Positions 60,923 through 64,000 of a DNA stretch of 64,000 bases are shown here, piece by piece (within the stretch, counting starts at the first letter, position 1; each line of letters begins with the position of its first letter). The translations under genes were made by a program, and so were the position numbers. The DNA lies in contig CBDEFY010000006.1 of the NCBI GenBank assembly GCA_965237595.1, forward strand, positions 62,001 to 126,000. The letters run 5' to 3'. Source of the stretch: UBA9611 sp965237595 (lineage in GTDB: Bacteria; Chloroflexota; Dehalococcoidia; Lucifugimonadales; UBA3495). The notes under the pieces are model-generated. The model was not told where the DNA came from. It worked only from the letters and a program-made list of their open reading frames with translations, and did not search any database.

Positions 60923-63900
60923 TTGGCGGACTTATTGCAAATCGTGGACCTGGCCGACTCAGGCCAGGTTCAATTTTCATTGTTAGGAGGGTCCGGTCAG
61001 GAGACCGCTCCACCGGCCAACTTCCCCTTCCCACTCACCGACTCTGAACTGGCGGAGATACGCTGGTACTGCACCGAATACCCGGAAAACACCTTCGGCG
61101 ATTCCAAGACCCGCGCCGAAGCGGTCGAAGCTGGCTTGAAAGGCTTGGGCCGGCTGCTGTACGAGGCCGTGTTCGGCTCCAGTGAAGAAGCCCAATCGCT
61201 CTTGGACCGGGCTACCGGAACGGAGCAGCTCCAACTCTCCATCGTCTCCACCCGGCCCGAATTTCTGGGCCTGCCATGGGAGTTGCTAAACCACGACGAC
61301 AATGGCTATCTGATCTCCCGATTGGCGGGCGTCTCGCGGCGGCTGTCCGCCGCGCCTCTGGATGCCTTTTCCGGACGGATGCCCACGGACCAACTCAACG
61401 TCCTGCTGCTCCTTCCGCCCACGGGAGCGGGCTCCGGGAGCATCGCCACCGAGGCCTTGACCGCCCTGGAGTCGCTGCCGGTGGAGGCCGAGTTGGACTG
61501 CCTGCGCCCTTCGTCCCCGTCGAACCTTCAAGAACAACTGGCCGGCAAGTCCGGTCACTACCATCTGGTCCACTTCGACGGCTTTTCCATGGATGGCCAA
61601 GGTATCCGCATGGAAGACGGGTCCGGTGGGGTCAACTCCGTCAATGCCGCCGGATTGGCCCAGTCGTTGACGGGGGCCCGGACCCCGGTGGTGTTGGTCA
61701 ACGCCTCATCATCCAGCGCCCTGAACGACGTTATGTCCTTCGCCGCCGGATTGGCCCAAGGGGGTGTCCCCCAAGTGGTGGTCACGCCGGTCCCCATCGC
61801 CGGAGCGGGCCGGGTTCTCTTCTGCGAAAACTTCTTCAAAGGCCTCAGCGCCGGCGCGCTGGTTTCCCATACCTTGGCCACTACCCGCCAGGCCATGATG
61901 GACCATCCCCAGCGCCCCTCCGCCACCGGACCCCTGGTCTCCTGGGACTGGACGCTTCCCATGGTATTCGAGTCACAAGATTATTCACCAGCAGCGATAG
62001 AGGTGGAAGAACCGGCCGCGCCAGTGCCCGGCATGCCCCAACCTGAACCAGATTCCTCTGGAACCGACCTGCCCCGGGGCGGACCCTACGGGCTGATCGG
62101 CCGCCACAGCGAGATGTTGGAGTTGGAGCGCCAATTCCGGCAGGGGCCCGTGGTGTTGCTGTCCGGAGATGTGGGCACGGGCAAGTCGGAGCTGGCCTTG
62201 GGCCTGGCTTCATGGCTGCGCAAGACCGGTGGGCGTTCCGGAGGGGTATTCTATTCGGCGTTCGAAGTTGGCGCCGGGCTGGAGCGGGTATTGCACGAGA
62301 TCGGCACTTTCCTGGCCGGATTGGACTTCGCCGACTTGCGTAACGAAGACCGCCGCACCTGGGTGGTGGACTATCTAAAAGCAAACCCAGCCCTGCTGGT
62401 CTTCGACAGTCTTCAGAACCTGGCCGGGTTCCCCACCGGCGCGCCGGGCCTGCTGGACGAGAATGAGATGTCCAACTTGGACTCCTTCATAACGGAAGTG
62501 GCGGAGAGCGGACAGACTTGGGCGCTGCTGGTCAGCCGGCGGGACCAAGAGCCGTGGCTCACCGTACCTCATAGCAACTACCATCTGGGAGGGCTGGGCC
62601 AGCCGGACCGCATCGTTTTGGGAACCCGTCTGTTGGAAGAAGCCGGGGCCGATCCCATGCGCCTGGGTCCCGAGTACCTGGAAATACTGGAACTGGTGAA
62701 CGGCCACCCGCTGGCCATGGAGATTGCTCTGCCCCTATTGAAAGACGTCCCGGCCTCGGTCCTGGTAGGAGAGCTCCGGTCCGAGATGGCCCAACGCCAA
62801 CCGGGGCCCGACGAAGAGGGCCGCCCCAATTACCTAACCGTGGTCATGGACCACGCCTTCAGCCGCATGACCCGCCGCAGCCGGGTGCACCTACCCTTCC
62901 TTTCCCTGTTCCGCAGCCGGGTAATGATGGACATCCTGACCCACATAACTCAAGAACAGGCCTACCGGTCGGTGATGGGCGAGCAACTGGGCTGGGGGGC
63001 CACCCGCACCCTGCTCCGCACCGCCCGCGCCAGCGGTTTCCTGGAGCCCATCACTCCCAGCGTCTATCAGATCCACCCGTCGCTGCCCTGGTTCTACGGG
63101 CGCGGCCTCTACCGCCAGTTCTCCCAGAGCGCCATTCAGCAACTGGAACAGGAGATTGTCCGCGTTTACGCCGACACCGCCGACTATTTCATGGAGACCC
63201 TCTACGAGAACCAGGACGCCGGCACCACCGCCATCCTGGCCGAGGAGGGCAACATCACCCAGGCGCTGGCCCTGTCCTTGGAGGCGGGCCAGTGGGAGAA
63301 CGCCCAACTGCTCGTCCAGCCCCTGGCCCAGGTCTACCGGATGCAGAAACGCTACCCGGAACTGCGCCGCCTGCGCCGTCAACTGTTGGAAACAGCGGGC
63401 GCCACCGCCGAGGAAGCGGAGAAGACCGGCGGCATCCAACTCTGGCTGTACCTGATGGGCACTGAAGCCAGCGAGTGCATCGAGACCGGGGAGTTCGACC
63501 GGGCCGACGCCCTGAACAAGCAACTCCTTGAGTACCTATCCGGCAAGGAGGACGGCGAGACCGACCCCCGCACCGCCGCGGTCTTCCACCAGATGGGCCA
63601 GGTGGCCCAGAACCGCTGGCAGTTGGAAGAGGCCGAGGAGCTTTTCACCAGGTCCCTGGCTATCATCGAGGGCGGAGAAGACCAGGAGCCGGTGGCCGAC
63701 GACTACTACGGCCTGGGCTTGGTCTGTCAGTACCGCCGCCGCTACACCGAAGCCAAGGAATGGTTCAGCAAGGCCTTGGAGATACACCAGCGGGTCAACG
63801 ACGCTGAGGAGATGGTCAAGGACTACCGCTCCTTGGGCCTATGTTCCCAGTACAAGTTCGAGTACGACGAGGCCGTGAGCTGGTACCAGCGGGCCCGGGA

Positions 63901-64000
63901 AATACTGGAAGAGAACCGGGACGAGGAGACCGCAGTGCTGGTCTACCACTCCCTGGGCACCGTCTGCCACGCCCAGTTCCAGTTCGACGAGGCCGAGAAC
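60923..64000 (+). CDS. CHAT-STAND-TPR protein with a degenerate CHAT domain, 3' end outside the window
   Basis: An open frame of more than 1,020 codons with no stop before the window end. The upstream in-frame stop is at 60866; TTG 60923 with GGAGG (60913-60917) is the likely start. Residues about 35-370 form a CHAT (caspase-like) domain: LTDSELAEIRWYCTEYPENTFG, FLGLPWELLNHDDNGYLISR, YHLVHFDGFSMDG, VVLVNASSSS and QAMMDHP. The His expected in HFxGHG is Phe, and the Cys expected in NAC is Ser, so protease activity is unlikely. A STAND NTPase follows, with Walker A SGDVGTGKSELA and Walker B ALLVFDSLQNL. Next comes a winged-helix-like region, then TPRs (YYGLGLVCQYRRRYTEAKEWFSKALEIHQ, SLGLCSQYKFEYDEAVSWYQRAREI). 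Likely a ligand-gated signalling protein. Confidence 0.85.
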   Translation, partial: MADLLQIVDLADSGQVQFSLLGGSGQETAPPANFPFPLTDSELAEIRWYCTEYPENTFGDSKTRAEAVEAGLKGLGRLLYEAVFGSSEEAQSLLDRATGTEQLQLSIVSTRPEFLGLPWELLNHDDNGYLISRLAGVSRRLSAAPLDAFSGRMPTDQLNVLLLLPPTGAGSGSIATEALTALESLPVEAELDCLRPSSPSNLQEQLAGKSGHYHLVHFDGFSMDGQGIRMEDGSGGVNSVNAAGLAQSLTGARTPVVLVNASSSSALNDVMSFAAGLAQGGVPQVVVTPVPIAGAGRVLFCENFFKGLSAGALVSHTLATTRQAMMDHPQRPSATGPLVSWDWTLPMVFESQDYSPAAIEVEEPAAPVPGMPQPEPDSSGTDLPRGGPYGLIGRHSEMLELERQFRQGPVVLLSGDVGTGKSELALGLASWLRKTGGRSGGVFYSAFEVGAGLERVLHEIGTFLAGLDFADLRNEDRRTWVVDYLKANPALLVFDSLQNLAGFPTGAPGLLDENEMSNLDSFITEVAESGQTWALLVSRRDQEPWLTVPHSNYHLGGLGQPDRIVLGTRLLEEAGADPMRLGPEYLEILELVNGHPLAMEIALPLLKDVPASVLVGELRSEMAQRQPGPDEEGRPNYLTVVMDHAFSRMTRRSRVHLPFLSLFRSRVMMDILTHITQEQAYRSVMGEQLGWGATRTLLRTARASGFLEPITPSVYQIHPSLPWFYGRGLYRQFSQSAIQQLEQEIVRVYADTADYFMETLYENQDAGTTAILAEEGNITQALALSLEAGQWENAQLLVQPLAQVYRMQKRYPELRRLRRQLLETAGATAEEAEKTGGIQLWLYLMGTEASECIETGEFDRADALNKQLLEYLSGKEDGETDPRTAAVFHQMGQVAQNRWQLEEAEELFTRSLAIIEGGEDQEPVADDYYGLGLVCQYRRRYTEAKEWFSKALEIHQRVNDAEEMVKDYRSLGLCSQYKFEYDEAVSWYQRAREILEENRDEETAVLVYHSLGTVCHAQFQFDEAEN

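Overview
The window looks like a piece of chromosome from an uncultured member of the Chloroflexota, most like the SAR202/Dehalococcoidia-related lineages. This is an inference from gene content: many catabolic paralogues (thiolases, acyl-CoA dehydrogenases, crotonase, CoA ligase, LLM flavin oxidoreductase, GMC oxidoreductase, HpcH/HpaI aldolases, SDR, two ThDP enzymes), a GC-rich composition, and many short palindromic repeats between genes. No rRNA is present. One tRNA gene, tRNA-Glu(CTC), lies on the minus strand at 49229-49302.

Layout. 0.1-7.1 kb: thiolase, GMC oxidoreductase, NHL beta-propeller protein, then a three-gene unit of poorly characterised genes that ends in a UGSC-type selenoprotein. 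An in-frame TGA at 6803-6805 is followed at once by a plausible bacterial SECIS hairpin. 7.1-13.3 kb is an accessory/decay zone: a MITE-like element, a broken SARP/BTAD regulator, a broken SnoaL lipoprotein, an IS630 element with a programmed-frameshift signature, and an IS1182 element inserted into an IS110 remnant. 13.4-18.1 kb: two acyl-CoA dehydrogenases, a D-aminoacylase-like amidohydrolase and a VOC protein. 18.8-21.4 kb: a terminator-bounded two-gene unit, the first gene tubulin/FtsZ-like, both disrupted. 21.5-33.6 kb: beta-hydroxyacid dehydrogenase, LLM oxidoreductase, aldolase, SagB-like double nitroreductase, crotonase, AhpD-like protein, EVE protein, acyl-CoA synthetase, and an OB-fold/thiolase pair split by a toxin-antitoxin module.

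33.7-47.4 kb: an IS3 element, a partial duplication of an ABC permease next to the intact DrrAB-like transporter, a hydrolase with a nonsense codon, aldolase, M20 peptidase, EamA transporter, family-5 uracil-DNA glycosylase, DsbA/FrnE-like protein and a decayed MMPL transporter. 47.9-54.5 kb: Eis-like acetyltransferase, tRNA-Glu, a cupredoxin lipoprotein with a premature TGA, a HypE-like AIR-synthase protein, a Thr/Ser dehydratase-like enzyme, DedA and a small HTH protein. 54.6-60.7 kb: acetamidase/formamidase, two divergent ThDP enzymes, an SDR and a SnoaL-like protein. From 60.9 kb to the window end runs a long open CHAT-STAND-TPR protein whose CHAT catalytic His and Cys both appear to be replaced.

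Two themes stand out. First, the intact genes form a broad acyl-CoA, hydroxyacid and amide catabolic repertoire. Second, disrupted genes are unusually dense (about ten), and in several the reading frame is restored by removing a short tandem duplication (17, 5 or 4 bp) or a single base. Short repeats sit at gene ends, and two neighbouring genes have acquired the same repeat-encoded C-terminal tail.
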